From Trichocoleus sp. FACHB-46 (GTDB lineage Bacteria; Cyanobacteriota; Cyanobacteriia; FACHB-46), in the NCBI RefSeq assembly GCF_014695385.1, contig NZ_JACJOD010000052.1, forward strand, positions 1 to 49,670: a stretch of DNA of 49,670 bases, read 5' to 3'. Each line of letters opens with the position of its first letter. Within the stretch, counting starts at the first letter, position 1. The notes under the pieces were generated by a model that was not told the origin of the DNA, ran no database searches, and worked only from the letters and a program-made list of their open reading frames with translations. A program made the position numbers and the translations under genes. Of the stretch, positions 1-9,426 are shown one piece after another.

Positions 1-763
1 CTTGAGATAAGTCGTTGGTGGCGACAAACTCCGTCCTGTTGGTAGAAACAGTGACTCGGAACAGTTTCACCTTCTTGTCTTTAGGAAAGCCCCGCATCTT
101 GATGAGCTTGCCTTGTTGCAACTCTTGCTCACGCCAAACGAGTTCATCAACTCGCACATACGGCGCCCTCCCGCCACTATCGTCTATGCGCCGATTGCTC
201 TTGAGCGGGCAGTAATAGGATTTCTGGAACTGGTCAATCTGGCTCATCAGCTTCTGAGTGGCATACCAACTGTCCATCAAAACGGTACTGAACGGTAGAT
301 GCTTGCTGTAAACCACCCCTTTGAGCATTTGACCAACGTGGTCTAGCTTGCTCTGCCCATCTTCACCTGGGTCATATAGGCGGTAATCGATCACCCAGAA
401 GTGGCCGGTTTCGCCATTGACGTACACGCAACTCACCAGCCCAATGCCCCGAAGCACACGTTCGCGAAGCGTTGCCGAAGGCATCTGCTCGTTGCCACTG
501 TACTGCCGCCGTGTTAGCTCAATTAAGGTTGAATGCCGCTTATCGAGAACAGTATCGTCGAATAAAAGATAAGCGTTGGCAGAGGGTTGCAGCAGAGGTT
601 TGACATTCTCCCATAACAAACGAGGGGTCAATTTCTCGCCACGTAGATAGCGATTGATGCGGTCATGGCTAACCCCCTCCAGATGGTCAGCTAAATTCGT
701 GACCGTGTAGTTGATGGGACTGCTCAGTAGATACTGGCAGTAGTCGAGTTTGGTAAAGCTCAT
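1..763 (-). CDS. IS701-like DDE transposase, N-terminal part (runs off window)
   Basis: A continuous reading frame on the minus strand starts at ATG 763 (MSFTKLDYCQYLLSS) and is still open at base 1, giving about 254 residues. The sequence resembles cyanobacterial IS701-type DDE transposases. Recognisable blocks are LADHLEGVSHDRINRYL near the N-terminus, LLFDDTVLDKRHS (first catalytic Asp region), GIGLVSCVYVNGETGHFWVIDYR, and LMDSWYATQKLM (second Asp region). The C-terminal Glu region lies outside the window. Residues encoded by 461-484 (about MPSATLRE) look like an in-frame insertion, because relatives as I remember them run directly from YSGNEH to the RGIGLVS block. The gene sits just inside one end of the element that disrupts the histidine kinase gene. 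Whether it is intact cannot be judged. Confidence 0.85.
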   Translation of the reverse strand, partial: MSFTKLDYCQYLLSSPINYTVTNLADHLEGVSHDRINRYLRGEKLTPRLLWENVKPLLQPSANAYLLFDDTVLDKRHSTLIELTRRQYSGNEQMPSATLRERVLRGIGLVSCVYVNGETGHFWVIDYRLYDPGEDGQSKLDHVGQMLKGVVYSKHLPFSTVLMDSWYATQKLMSQIDQFQKSYYCPLKSNRRIDDSGGRAPYVRVDELVWREQELQQGKLIKMRGFPKDKKVKLFRVTVSTNRTEFVATNDLSQ

Positions 764-797
764 TGCTTCAGTTTAGAGCTGCTTTTGCGTAAGTCCT
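1..797 (-). mobile_element. IS701-like insertion sequence, one end inside the window
   Basis: The homology of the interrupted histidine kinase stops abruptly after the residues LTLINDI, and the next minus-strand bases are AGGACTTACGCAAAAGCAGC, which I take as the terminal repeat of the element. The transposase begins about 35 bp inside this end. The other end, the target duplication and the rest of the kinase gene lie to the left of base 1. The boundary at 797 is inferred from where kinase similarity ends and could be off by a few bases. Confidence 0.65.
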
Positions 798-3068
798 GAT
801 GTCGTTAATCAGGGTGAGGAGTGCTTCCCCACTGCTGCGGATGATTTGGGCAAATTCGTGCTGCTGAGAAGAGAGAGGCGTGTTGAGCAACAGACTCGTC
901 ATGCCAATCACACCATTGAGTGGCGTGCGAATTTCGTGACTCATCGTTGCCAAGAACTCACTTTTGGCCTGAGTCGCCGCTTCAGCTGCTCGTTTTGCTT
1001 GCTCCAAAGCAAAGTTTTTCAGCGTCAGCTCTTCTCCTTTGATGGCTAGCTCCTCTCGCTGGTGAGTTTCTTGGTCTAACAAATGAGCCTGAGCTAGGGC
1101 AATTCCCACTTGGGCCGCCACAGCTTCCAGGAGTTCTACCTCATCAGGAGTCCATTCGCGAAAGCGATCGCACTGGTGTAACCCAGCAGCTCCATTTGCC
1201 TGCCCCTGATAGGAAGTCCGAACAGCGAGCATCGACTTCAACTGAATTTGGCGACAAATGGGTGCGGCAGCCTGAAGCAGGGGATCAGCAAAAACATCGG
1301 GAGAGGCGATCGCTTGATCTTGCGCCATCATCCTCTCAGCAGGCGGATTTCTCGCGATCGGGACAGTCATCCCTAGCATCGAAGAACAACCGGGTGTGAG
1401 ATATTCAACCACCAAGGGCTTTTCTGGAATCGGCCCTGGAATGTAGGTGTGGATCAAGCAACCTGGAACGCTAGATTTGAAAGTTTCTAGGCAGTAAGCT
1501 TGCCGAAGATCAAAGCGATCGCCTGGCTGAATTGAATTATCCGGAGTTTGAACACTGACGACTTCATAGCGATCGCCTTGAATGTGTGCCAGAAAACCGA
1601 AATCAAGCTGGAAATGCTGACACCCCATTGCCAACAAACGCTGGCATCGCTCTGCAAGACTCAGTTGATGGGCAGCAGTAATCTCATAGAGGGCTCGAAT
1701 GGCTGCCTCACTCTCTTGCAATTCGATCTCACTTTGCTTGCAACCCGTGATGTCATGCATCACCACCACAGCCCCTAACTGATCTCCTTGAGCATTGGTA
1801 ATGGCTTGCCACTGCTCAAGACCATCCGGGTTTGGCCTTGCTGTGGCTCAATCTTCATCTCTACATTGCGGACGAGCTCTCCCTGCCAGGCTCGAAACAG
1901 CGGAATCTTTTCCTTCCGCATCCGGGTTTTGCCGTCCCAATGGTAAAGGCTATAGTGCTGTGCCCATTGCTCAGGCGGAAGTGGTTGCTCTGCTAATCCG
2001 TGCCACTCTCTCGCCGCTCGATTGAACAACGTTAGTGTTCCTGCCACGTCACAAGCTACGATGCCAGCTTCAATCGTGTTGAGTAAGACCTGCAAGAAGT
2101 CTTGTTCTTCTTGGAGCGCCACTTCAATCCGTTGGCGTTTCCCAACTTCCTGCTTCAACACGGTGTTAATAGCACTGACGTTCTGGGCTATTAGTCTAGC
2201 TCGACAAGTTAGATGCGCAGCCAAGGCCAAGAGCCAAGATACAGCTAAACTGCCGATTAAGGTGATGGTGGACAGGGGCGATCTCATTCGATTGGACAGG
2301 AGCGCTGTCGGATAAACCTGAACTCGCCAGTTCAACCCATACAGTTCGACAGTACTCTCTTGGTGCCATTTACCTCGATTGCCCTCGCCTACATCATCAT
2401 GGGTGTAGATCTGGTCTTTTCCATCAAAAATGGCAACCACATAGCCATGAGCATCCTTCTCTGACAAGATGCTATTAATCAGTTCTTGAGTTCGGTAAGT
2501 TGCGACAATAAAACCATCAAACTGTTGCTCTCTAAAAATAGGAACATAGACTTGAAAGCCCTTCCCTCCTTGTACCAGGTCAATAGTATGGCTCACAGCA
2601 ACCCTGCGCTGCTTGATAAGCCGCATTCAGCCCAGCTTTGCGTCGTTGCTCAAAGTCCAGTTCCAGATTTAGCGCGGCTTCATTGCCTTGTAGCGGGACC
2701 AGCCAGCGAACGCGGTGAGCAGGATCAACCCAGGCAATCGCCTGATAGCTCCTAAAGTCTCGGACATTGAGCGCTGCATTAAACTCCCACTCTGCTTGGG
2801 AAGGTTTGCCATGCCGTCCCGACCGCTCAGCCATCCGCATCAGTGCTTGCACTTGAGGCTTAATCTTTTCCGTAATTTCCAGTTCTAGATTTCCTGCCTC
2901 AACGCTCAGCGCGTGCTGAATCTGAGCTTGTTCTTGCTGAACCAAAGCCTGCTACAGCAGAATGCTAACAGCTGATGTACTCAGACCTAGGATGAGTGGC
3001 AGAACCTGAAGTAAAGGGAAAGCTCTCTTGGGAATTGCAGTGATTCTTGCTAGGAAAGCAATCAGCAT
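798..3068 (-). pseudogene. Decayed CHASE-PAS-GAF hybrid-type sensor histidine kinase
   Basis: Read from ATG 3068, the parts make one membrane histidine kinase: an N-terminal membrane segment (PLLQVLPLILGLSTSAVSIL), a CHASE-like sensor region (SYQAIAWVDPAHRVRWLVP), a second membrane segment (LSTITLIGSLAVSWLLALA), a PAS domain (LLNTIEAGIVACDVAG), a GAF domain, and HisKA with the phospho-acceptor in [19 protein letters not shown]. Four lesions are visible. There is an in-frame TAG near 2954 after AVSILL, a frameshift near 2610 (AYQAAQ continues as RVAVSHTIDLVQ in another frame), a frameshift near 1810 (MVLSSG continues as [20 protein letters not shown] in another frame), and the IS insertion at 797 that removes the ATPase domain. 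It cannot make a working kinase. The family assignment is firm; its signal is unknown. Confidence 0.85.
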
Positions 3069-3144
3069 ACGGGTACCGCTTCATCTCAGGTTCATTCTTC
3101 CCAGGAATCACAATTATTTACCTTGAGAAAAGGTGCCAGTAGCA

Positions 3145-3567
3145 CTAAGCCGTGTGGGTTACAGTCGTTTTGTTTTGCTTGCACGGACGCACCATGGTGT
3201 CGAGGAGATGTTCGATCACATGGGGTAGGCTGGAGCAAAGACCTGTATGCACTCGCGATGTCTGGATTACCGTGCTCCGAGGAGCCACAATCCAGTGGAA
3301 GCGATCGCGTTGAGGCAACCGACCAATGGGTCCAGCGGGTTCACCGCCCACACAAATGAGGGCAACAGCAGCGAGATAATCTCGAATGATTTCAACATCC
3401 AGGTTGCGATCGAGTGCTATGAGTCGTTGCTCGTCGAGCTCAATGTGCGCTTCGAGGAACTTGCGGCTGGCGCAGGAAACGACCACCCCCACATTGACAA
3501 ACTCTTCGCGCTCCACTCTGGGAACGACGCGGATGATGGCGTAATCATACGCTAAGAGATTGGGCAC
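3145..3567 (-). CDS. DUF3037 family protein
   Basis: A 140-residue protein beginning MPNLLAYDYAIIRVVPRVER, followed by EFVNVGVVVSC and a central stretch rich in Leu, Asp and Glu. This N-terminal signature (YDYAIIRVVPRVEREEFVNVGV) is typical of DUF3037, a small family without known biochemistry that is repeatedly found beside HipA-like kinase genes. The start ATG at 3567 lies 23 bases inside the end of the upstream kinase gene, so translation is probably coupled. The last 20 or so residues (PCKQNKTTVTHTA) look unlike the rest and may be a relaxed C-terminus. Its function is likely tied to the kinase, as a partner or substrate, but this is inferred from neighbourhood only. Confidence 0.75.
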   Translation of the reverse strand: MPNLLAYDYAIIRVVPRVEREEFVNVGVVVSCASRKFLEAHIELDEQRLIALDRNLDVEIIRDYLAAVALICVGGEPAGPIGRLPQRDRFHWIVAPRSTVIQTSRVHTGLCSSLPHVIEHLLDTMVRPCKQNKTTVTHTA

Positions 3568-4327
3568 GAACGGCTTCCTCCAAAAAAATACGTGGTGCTT
3601 CCAACCGTCTTATCAGGTACTCGATATAGGCTGCTCGATGTTGCTGGGGTCCACTAAATGGAGTGTCTTCCCCTAGCCAAGCATCCGGAATCAGCTGCAC
3701 GATGGACTCAATGATGCTGAGTGTCAGCCGTTCCGTTATTTTCGCATCCACCTCTCGCATAGTGCTAGCACTATGGAGTAGCACGTGATCCTTGATGGCC
3801 GCAAAAGGAGTGCGGCTCCGTTCTAGGTAGTTGCTCCAGGTGTGATGGAAGTAGAGAGCTGCACCGTGATCGATCAACCATAGTCGTCGATGCCACATCA
3901 GCATATTCGTGTTCCGTGCTGTGCGATCGATGTTCGTCACATAAGCATCAAACCAGACGATTAAAGAGGCGAGGTCAGCATCGAGTTTCGTTGCAATGGG
4001 GTCAAATGTCACAGAACCGGGTAGGTAATCGAGCGCCAGATTCAGCCCGACACTAGCTCGAATCAAGTCTTGGATTTCTGGATCAGGCTCAGTGCGAGCA
4101 AGTTCAGCATCGAGGTGAACCCAGACAATCTCAGGAACAGGCAGCCCTAAGGCTCGAGCAATCTCCCCTGCCACCAACTCTGCAATCAGTGCTTTCGCGC
4201 CTTGGCCTGCCCCTCGAAACTTCAGCACATACATGCCATCATCATCGGCTTCTACAATGGCTGGTAGAGATCCCCCTTCGCGCAGTGGCGTGACATATCT
4301 AGTTGCAGTAATGGTTCGTAAGCTCAT
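3545..4327 (-). CDS. HipA-like kinase family protein
   Basis: A 260-residue single-domain kinase-like protein. The first plausible start is ATG 4327 (MSLRTITATRYVTPLREGG). A longer frame up to 4366 adds 13 residues unlike the family. DDGMYVLKFRGAGQG is the nucleotide-binding lysine region. AYVTNIDRTARNTNML (about residues 138-153) matches the HipA-type catalytic loop with Asp and Asn, and LWLIDHGAALYFH carries the metal-binding Asp. It is shorter than true HipA (about 440 residues) and lacks the HipA N-terminal domain, so it belongs to the stand-alone HipA-like group. It overlaps the following DUF3037 gene by 23 bases, making a two-gene unit. A toxin role is not established for this group. 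Confidence 0.75.
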   Translation of the reverse strand: MSLRTITATRYVTPLREGGSLPAIVEADDDGMYVLKFRGAGQGAKALIAELVAGEIARALGLPVPEIVWVHLDAELARTEPDPEIQDLIRASVGLNLALDYLPGSVTFDPIATKLDADLASLIVWFDAYVTNIDRTARNTNMLMWHRRLWLIDHGAALYFHHTWSNYLERSRTPFAAIKDHVLLHSASTMREVDAKITERLTLSIIESIVQLIPDAWLGEDTPFSGPQQHRAAYIEYLIRRLEAPRIFLEEAVRAQSLSV

Positions 4328-4734
4328 CTTTTGCCACCACGCTCCGAGCTGTTTTGAGTACGCCAATCAATGAGCAATCGCTCTCGCATAAGTCGGAGAA
4401 CCTAGAACTGAAGTGACCGCAATCTGACCATTGTACAAGTCAACTCAAGAGAAGGGGAAGTTAGGTTTGAAGAAAAATGGATGAGACCTCAAGTGTTCAA
4501 GTGCACCTCATCAAGAAGCAGAAATCGAAACCTAAACAGCAATCTGAAACTTGCATTTCAATACTCCAGTATTAATTTGCATGCGGGCGAATAAGGACGG
4601 AGAAGATTCTGAGCTAGTTTTTGCTTAATCTACAACGCGAGGTTTCAGAAAAATAGATGAAGCGATTAAAAAATTGCAGCGTTAGGGTTGCCAGGAATAT
4701 TTTGGTGATTGTGATATCCACGGCTAGACTCAGT

Positions 4735-4852
4735 GGAGTCGCAGCCATCACAGCCGCTTTGGCTATTTTAGGTGGCCCACTGGAATGCTAGGTGGCATTG
4801 TTATCTTGGGTCTAACAGCTTGATCACAGAAGGCTTAGCAAAAGTTGTCTGA
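4735..4852 (+). pseudogene. Remnant of a hydrophobic Gly/Ala-rich protein segment
   Basis: Reading across three frames gives a hydrophobic stretch: GVAAITAALAILGGPL, then MLGGIVILGLTA, then ITEGLAKVV. Single-base shifts lie near 4785 and 4820 and stops follow each piece. It looks like the membrane-type segment of a larger protein that has decayed. I cannot name the family. It lies in a gene-poor stretch (about 4330-5380) that otherwise holds only the IS256 debris described separately. Confidence 0.3.
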
Positions 4853-4977
4853 AAAACTTCTCAACAGCCATTTATTGCGATCGCCGTCGACAAGAATCTC
4901 CAGGCAAATTACTGGCAGAGGTAAACAGCTTCTTGCTTTTAGATGATGAAATCAAGAATCGGTTGAGATTGACTATT

Positions 4978-5210
4978 ACGAGACTGTACAGTTTTTTGTG
5001 TAAGCGGTCAAAATAACATCCAATGACAGGAGACCGCCCATGAAAGAATCGAATCCTTCTGCCGCCAAAGTGGACCAGCTGCTCGATGAACTGCTGTAAG
5101 ATTACTCCGGACCCGAAGCCGTTCTCGGAGAGCAAGGGTTGCTCAAACAACTCACCAAGCGTTTGGTGGAAAAGGCGCTACAGGCAGAGTTGAGCCATCA
5201 TCTTCAATAA
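4978..5210 (+). mobile_element. IS256-family transposase N-terminal remnant with one probable IS end
   Basis: From ATG 5040 the plus strand reads MKESNPSAAKVDQLLDELL, a stop (TAA 5097-5099), then DYSGPEAVLGEQGLLKQLTK and RLVEKALQAELSHHL before another stop at 5208. The block LLKQLTKRLVEKALQAEL is the N-terminal signature of IS256/Mutator-type transposases. Upstream bases around 4980-5010 (GACTGTACAGTTTTTTGTG) have the look of an IS256-type terminal repeat. The remaining nine tenths of the transposase is missing, so this is a dead fragment. Confidence 0.65.
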
Positions 5211-5287
5211 AACAAGAGACTGTTTCGTTCACGGCTTTTCTCCTAAATAGCCTATGGCGTAAGCTGTTGCGACATGAGCTCAATTTG

Positions 5288-5325
5288 CAAAACTTCTCCA
5301 GATTGCACCACTTAAGATCCGCTAG
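5288..5325 (+). repeat. Short intergenic motif, copy 1 (TTGCACCACT core)
   Basis: About 38 bp here align with 16467-16502. Both contain AAAACTT, then ATTGCACCACT, then ATCCGCTA, with only a few differences between copies. Here it lies downstream of the stop of the NB-ARC/WD40 gene; the other copy lies upstream of the MBL-fold gene. The function is unknown. Confidence 0.4.
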
Positions 5326-5382
5326 GTAATCGCTGAGTTAAGGCGATCGCTTTTCTGCAAGATATTGTAAGAACGGTAATGC

Positions 5383-8300
5383 CTAGCGCGAAATTGCTCC
5401 TAATGCTTTCAATGTTGTTTTTTGAGCCGTCGTCAACCCCGTTGCGCCTTGAATATTCATGCCCTCATAAAGGCGATCGCCTTTCACCGTTTTGATACAG
5501 CGTCCTGTAGCGACATCCCACAGTTTTATGGTGCGATCGAAGCTCCCACTTAATAGAATTTGACCGTCGGGGCTGAAGACAACCGATGCAATCCAACTGG
5601 CTTGCCCACCCAGCACATGAAGGCATTCCCCCGTCTTCAGATTCCAGAGGCGAACAGTTTGGTCATCACTGCCACTGGCAACAGTTTGACCATCAGGGCT
5701 AATAGCAATGGTAAACGCGATGCTGGTATGCCCTTGTAATGTCCTTAGACAGGCTCCAGTTTGTACATCCCACAATCGAATCGTTTGGTCAAAGCTGCCG
5801 CTTGCTAGAATCGGCTCGGTTGGATGAAAGGCTAGCGCGTAAACCCCGCCCTTGTGTCCTTCTAGTACCCGTAGGCACTCTCCGGTCTGCGCGTTCCATA
5901 GCCGAATCGTCTGGTCATAGCTACCACTTGCCAGCGTTTGACCTTGGGGATCAAAAGCGATCGCCCGCATGCTGCTCTGATGACCCTGTAGCACGTGTAA
6001 GCATTGGTGAGTTTGCACATCCCACAGACGCACTGTTCGGTCACGGCTGCTGCTTGCTAGGGTTTGCCCAACGGGGTTAAACAGCACCGCTAACACAGGA
6101 GCATCATGAGCAATCCAGCGATCGCCCCGTCCTGTTTGTACATCCCATACAAAAATGGAGCCATCTTCCCCGTTGGTAGCGATGGTTTGACCATCCAGGC
6201 TAAAGCTCAAATTTGAAATTAGGCTGTTTTCTCTGTATAGGGTTTTATAGGGAGGCGAACTTAGTAGTTCTCTATCAACCTGCCATTGCCATAAGTGAAT
6301 CGTTCCCGTTTGACTACTACTACTGGCAAGTAGTCGATTTGGCGATCCAGTTCCCGCTGAGGCAGAATCACTTTGATTCTGAGCTGCTGTAACTGTGACA
6401 GGACTAAAAATTAAGGCGTGTTCTCCATAGGTATAACCGCTTAATGTTTTGACGCTTTGCCCACTCGGCATCTGCCACAGCCGCACGGTTCGATCCTGGT
6501 TGGCGCTGATCAAGACCTGACCATCGGTACTGATGGCAAGCGCCAGAGCAGATACCGTCTGTTCGCCCAAAATATTCGTACAGTATCCGTCTTGGACATT
6601 CCAAAGCCGAAGGGTGCCATCATCACTGCTGCTGACTAAAGTGTCACTCTCTGGACTAAATACAATGTTTCGAACCCAATTGGTATGCCCCCGCAGCGAT
6701 AATTCAGGACTAAATGAATGAGTTTTAGAATTAGGCGGATGAATCCATAGTTGAATGCAGCCATCGAGACCGCCACTTGCCAATCGTTGACCATCCGGGC
6801 TGTAGCGCACGCAGCGAATACCGGAAGAATGCCCTTGCAACACATTTAGGCATTTTCCAGTCTCAACATCCCAAATCCGAATCGAGGTATCCTTACTGCC
6901 ACTGGCTAAAATTGGATGGTTGGGTGAGAAGTGAACGGAATAAACGTTTTTGGTGTGTCCTTTCAAAACGTGCAAGCAGTCACCCTGTAAATTCCACACT
7001 CTTGCGGTTTGATCATCACTACCACTGGCTAACCATTGACGATTAGCGCTAAAGCTTAAAGACCAAATTCGACTCGTATGCCCAGTCGAAACCCACAAAC
7101 ACTGGCCACTTTGCACATTCCACAACCGTACCGTCGCATCATTACCGCCACTCGCCAGTGTCGTGCCATCGGGACTAAATGCAACAGCCCAAACTCCACC
7201 GCGATGTCCTTCAAATGTTGCAATGAGTTGATGAGATGCAACGTCCCACAAATACACAAAACCGTTGATATCGCCTACGGCAAAAACTTGACCATCGGGG
7301 CTAATATCAACCGATGTTGGCACCCCCAAGGTCTCTGAAAACAGGGATGTTGCTAAATCAGAATTTTGAAAATTGACCCCTACCAAATTAATCTGCCGCA
7401 GGTCGGCTTGCCGCACCACGAGTTCAGAAAAGTCGGAACCCTGCAAATCTACTTTAAGTTGCACCAGCAGATTGATCAAATTCCCTGCCGCATATCCTGC
7501 CCCATATTCTGGCTGTTGTCGCTGTTGTGCCAGAAGTAGCCTTGCTCTATCTTCAACTTCTGAAACATTTCGATAAGACGATAAAAGCCATTCTATTACA
7601 GGCTGTACGATGAATCGTAATTGCATCTTGAGGATATAGTCTTTCGCCTGTACTCGAATCAATGAATGACTTTGCCATACATCAAGCTGTCGGGTTGTAA
7701 ATTCTGTACAGACCTGTTGTATCAACCGTTCTGTGACATATTCCAGCACAACGGGCTGCAAGAAAAATAATCCATCTGTTTTTTCGAGTAGCGACCGCCG
7801 GAGCAGCGAATTTACTTGTTGGGGAACGGTTTGTTGTAAAGCTGCACCAATCACGTTTTCACGAATCTCTGCGATCGCTACCGGTTCTCGGTGAATAGCG
7901 AACCAGTAGAGAATTTTCTGTTCCTCTATCGATAGACGATTGAACTGGCGAGCGAGCAAATCGCGGATGTCTTCAAAGACAAAAACGCCCTGCTCAAGAT
8001 AGCTTAGAACCTCTGCGACGCTGCCGCCGAACAAGTCTTGTGTGGCAGAGGCGACCAACTTCAGTGCCAGAGGATTGCCGCCATAGTGATTAACTAGGGT
8101 TTGCCACTCGGCTTGTGAACTTGTAAACGCTCCTTTTTGCTGAAAAATGGCGCGTCCATCATCGGGCGTGAGTCCACTGAGAGAAAGCGATCGCACTACG
8201 CTCTGCTCGCCCTCCAACAGGGCGATTTCCCGTGGCTTTTCGCGACTAGTCAGCAAGCAACAGCTTTGATGGGGTGTTTCTCCCACTGTTCTTAAAAATT

Positions 8301-9063
8301 GCCCGTAAGCTTCATACCCCGATTGCCACTGACCTACCTGCTCACTGTGCAAAATGGTTTCAGCATTATCTAAAATCAGCAGGCACCGTTGCGATCGCAA
8401 ATATTCCATCACCTTCGACAACTTTCCGCCTACCGTTGTAGGGATGATGGGATCGTCGCCTTGAAGCGGCATCAGAAATTTCAACAGGCTGGTGAGGAGA
8501 TCGTCGAATGAGGGTGCATTGGCAAGCGATCGCCATACCACAACCTCAAAGTCAGACTGCATCTGTAGCGCTGCTTTGACGGCGATCGTGCTTTTGCCAA
8601 TCCCACCGAGCCCGAGTAGCCCAACTACGCGGCAGCGTTCAGCTACTACCCACTGCCACAGTTGCGCCAATTCGGTTTCACGGCCATAAAACACTGAGGC
8701 ATCGACCGCGTTATCCCAGTCTTGTTGCGGATCTTCCCGCTGCGACTCTAACGTTTTAGAGGCGGCGACAGGGGGTGTATAATCAGCCTTTGTGAGTTCC
8801 AGCCCAAATGCCTGAAAAAGGATCTCTAGCGACTGCCGATCGACACCAAGCTCGCGATTAAGGATTCGGGCTAGGGTATTGAGAGATAGTCCTGTGCGTT
8901 CGTTGAGATCTTCCTGTGTGAACCGCTTCCCCCAGGTTTCCTCCGATTCTGCCTGCTGTTTTGCCGCTTGAAATCGTTGCCATCCATGAGGCGACAAAGT
9001 GACTCCTCTGACTCGTGTAGAGGCAACCCCACTGCGCTTGGATTTCTTGGCATTGGCATCCAT
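5383..9063 (-). CDS. HTH-NB-ARC STAND NTPase with pentapeptide linker and 14 WD40 repeats
   Basis: A 1,226-residue protein starting at ATG 9063 ([12 protein letters not shown]); an upstream TTG would add two residues. Domains in order: an HTH-like region at about residues 40-85 ([21 protein letters not shown]); an NB-ARC ATPase at about 120-450 with P-loop GLGGIGKST, Walker [20 protein letters not shown] and the GGNPLALKL motif; a helical linker; a short pentapeptide-like stretch ([19 protein letters not shown]); and about 14 WD40 repeats (for example [17 protein letters not shown]), enough for two seven-bladed propellers. Repeat 8 carries a Ser/Asn/Ala-rich insertion. The tail [19 protein letters not shown] is common at the end of cyanobacterial NB-ARC/WD40 proteins. 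STAND proteins oligomerise after sensing a ligand with the repeat domain; the ligand and output are unknown. A promoter between 9063 and 9178 would be divergent from repeat A. Confidence 0.9.
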   Translation of the reverse strand: MDANAKKSKRSGVASTRVRGVTLSPHGWQRFQAAKQQAESEETWGKRFTQEDLNERTGLSLNTLARILNRELGVDRQSLEILFQAFGLELTKADYTPPVAASKTLESQREDPQQDWDNAVDASVFYGRETELAQLWQWVVAERCRVVGLLGLGGIGKSTIAVKAALQMQSDFEVVVWRSLANAPSFDDLLTSLLKFLMPLQGDDPIIPTTVGGKLSKVMEYLRSQRCLLILDNAETILHSEQVGQWQSGYEAYGQFLRTVGETPHQSCCLLTSREKPREIALLEGEQSVVRSLSLSGLTPDDGRAIFQQKGAFTSSQAEWQTLVNHYGGNPLALKLVASATQDLFGGSVAEVLSYLEQGVFVFEDIRDLLARQFNRLSIEEQKILYWFAIHREPVAIAEIRENVIGAALQQTVPQQVNSLLRRSLLEKTDGLFFLQPVVLEYVTERLIQQVCTEFTTRQLDVWQSHSLIRVQAKDYILKMQLRFIVQPVIEWLLSSYRNVSEVEDRARLLLAQQRQQPEYGAGYAAGNLINLLVQLKVDLQGSDFSELVVRQADLRQINLVGVNFQNSDLATSLFSETLGVPTSVDISPDGQVFAVGDINGFVYLWDVASHQLIATFEGHRGGVWAVAFSPDGTTLASGGNDATVRLWNVQSGQCLWVSTGHTSRIWSLSFSANRQWLASGSDDQTARVWNLQGDCLHVLKGHTKNVYSVHFSPNHPILASGSKDTSIRIWDVETGKCLNVLQGHSSGIRCVRYSPDGQRLASGGLDGCIQLWIHPPNSKTHSFSPELSLRGHTNWVRNIVFSPESDTLVSSSDDGTLRLWNVQDGYCTNILGEQTVSALALAISTDGQVLISANQDRTVRLWQMPSGQSVKTLSGYTYGEHALIFSPVTVTAAQNQSDSASAGTGSPNRLLASSSSQTGTIHLWQWQVDRELLSSPPYKTLYRENSLISNLSFSLDGQTIATNGEDGSIFVWDVQTGRGDRWIAHDAPVLAVLFNPVGQTLASSSRDRTVRLWDVQTHQCLHVLQGHQSSMRAIAFDPQGQTLASGSYDQTIRLWNAQTGECLRVLEGHKGGVYALAFHPTEPILASGSFDQTIRLWDVQTGACLRTLQGHTSIAFTIAISPDGQTVASGSDDQTVRLWNLKTGECLHVLGGQASWIASVVFSPDGQILLSGSFDRTIKLWDVATGRCIKTVKGDRLYEGMNIQGATGLTTAQKTTLKALGAISR

Positions 9064-9177
9064 AAGCAAATTGCCAGATTAAAGGGCAAAGCGAGTCTTT
9101 TTTACTTTTATAAGGGGCTGCATCCTTGTTGTGCGAATTGCAAACCACTAAATCACGGTCTTTTCTTTTCTCCTGGA

Positions 9178-9302
9178 GAATACCACGCTTGACGATAAGT
9201 TGCAGCTTTAACTCAAGGAAGTTGCGTGGGCTAAATGGAATGTCTGATGAAGAATGAGAACAACGAGGTAAACGTTGAGCCAGTGCCTTCGTTCGCATTG
9301 AA
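9178..9302 (+). repeat. Six-copy intergenic repeat, copy A
   Basis: This copy shares with the others ACCACGCTT, ATAAGTTGCAGC, TTAACTCAAGGAA, TTGCGTGG, and GAAGAATGAGAACAACGAGG. It has one extra T in its GCAGCTTTAAC stretch. CCACGC (9183) and GCGTGG (9224) form an inverted repeat. The mini-ORF at 9240-9257 reads MSDEE then stop. The tail CCTTCGTTCGCATTGAA matches copy F. It lies about 125 bp upstream of the MDR reductase gene. Confidence 0.85.
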
Positions 9303-9426
9303 TTTAATCTATGACATTCATTGAAAAGTGAAGGGGTTGTACTTCCAAATGTTGAGCTACCGTTTTTGAAAAAAACAGGTGAAGCTATGCAAGTACTTAT
9401 GAATAGGACTACTCAAGGATAAAGCT

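Noticed and set aside
8858-9298. Long minus-strand frames through repeat copies (for example 8858-9298 and 18220-18432) encoding a CSHSSTDIPFSPRKFLEL-like stretch
   Set aside because: They are the complement of the repeat; other copies carry stops soon after, there is no ribosome-binding site, and they run into unrelated genes.
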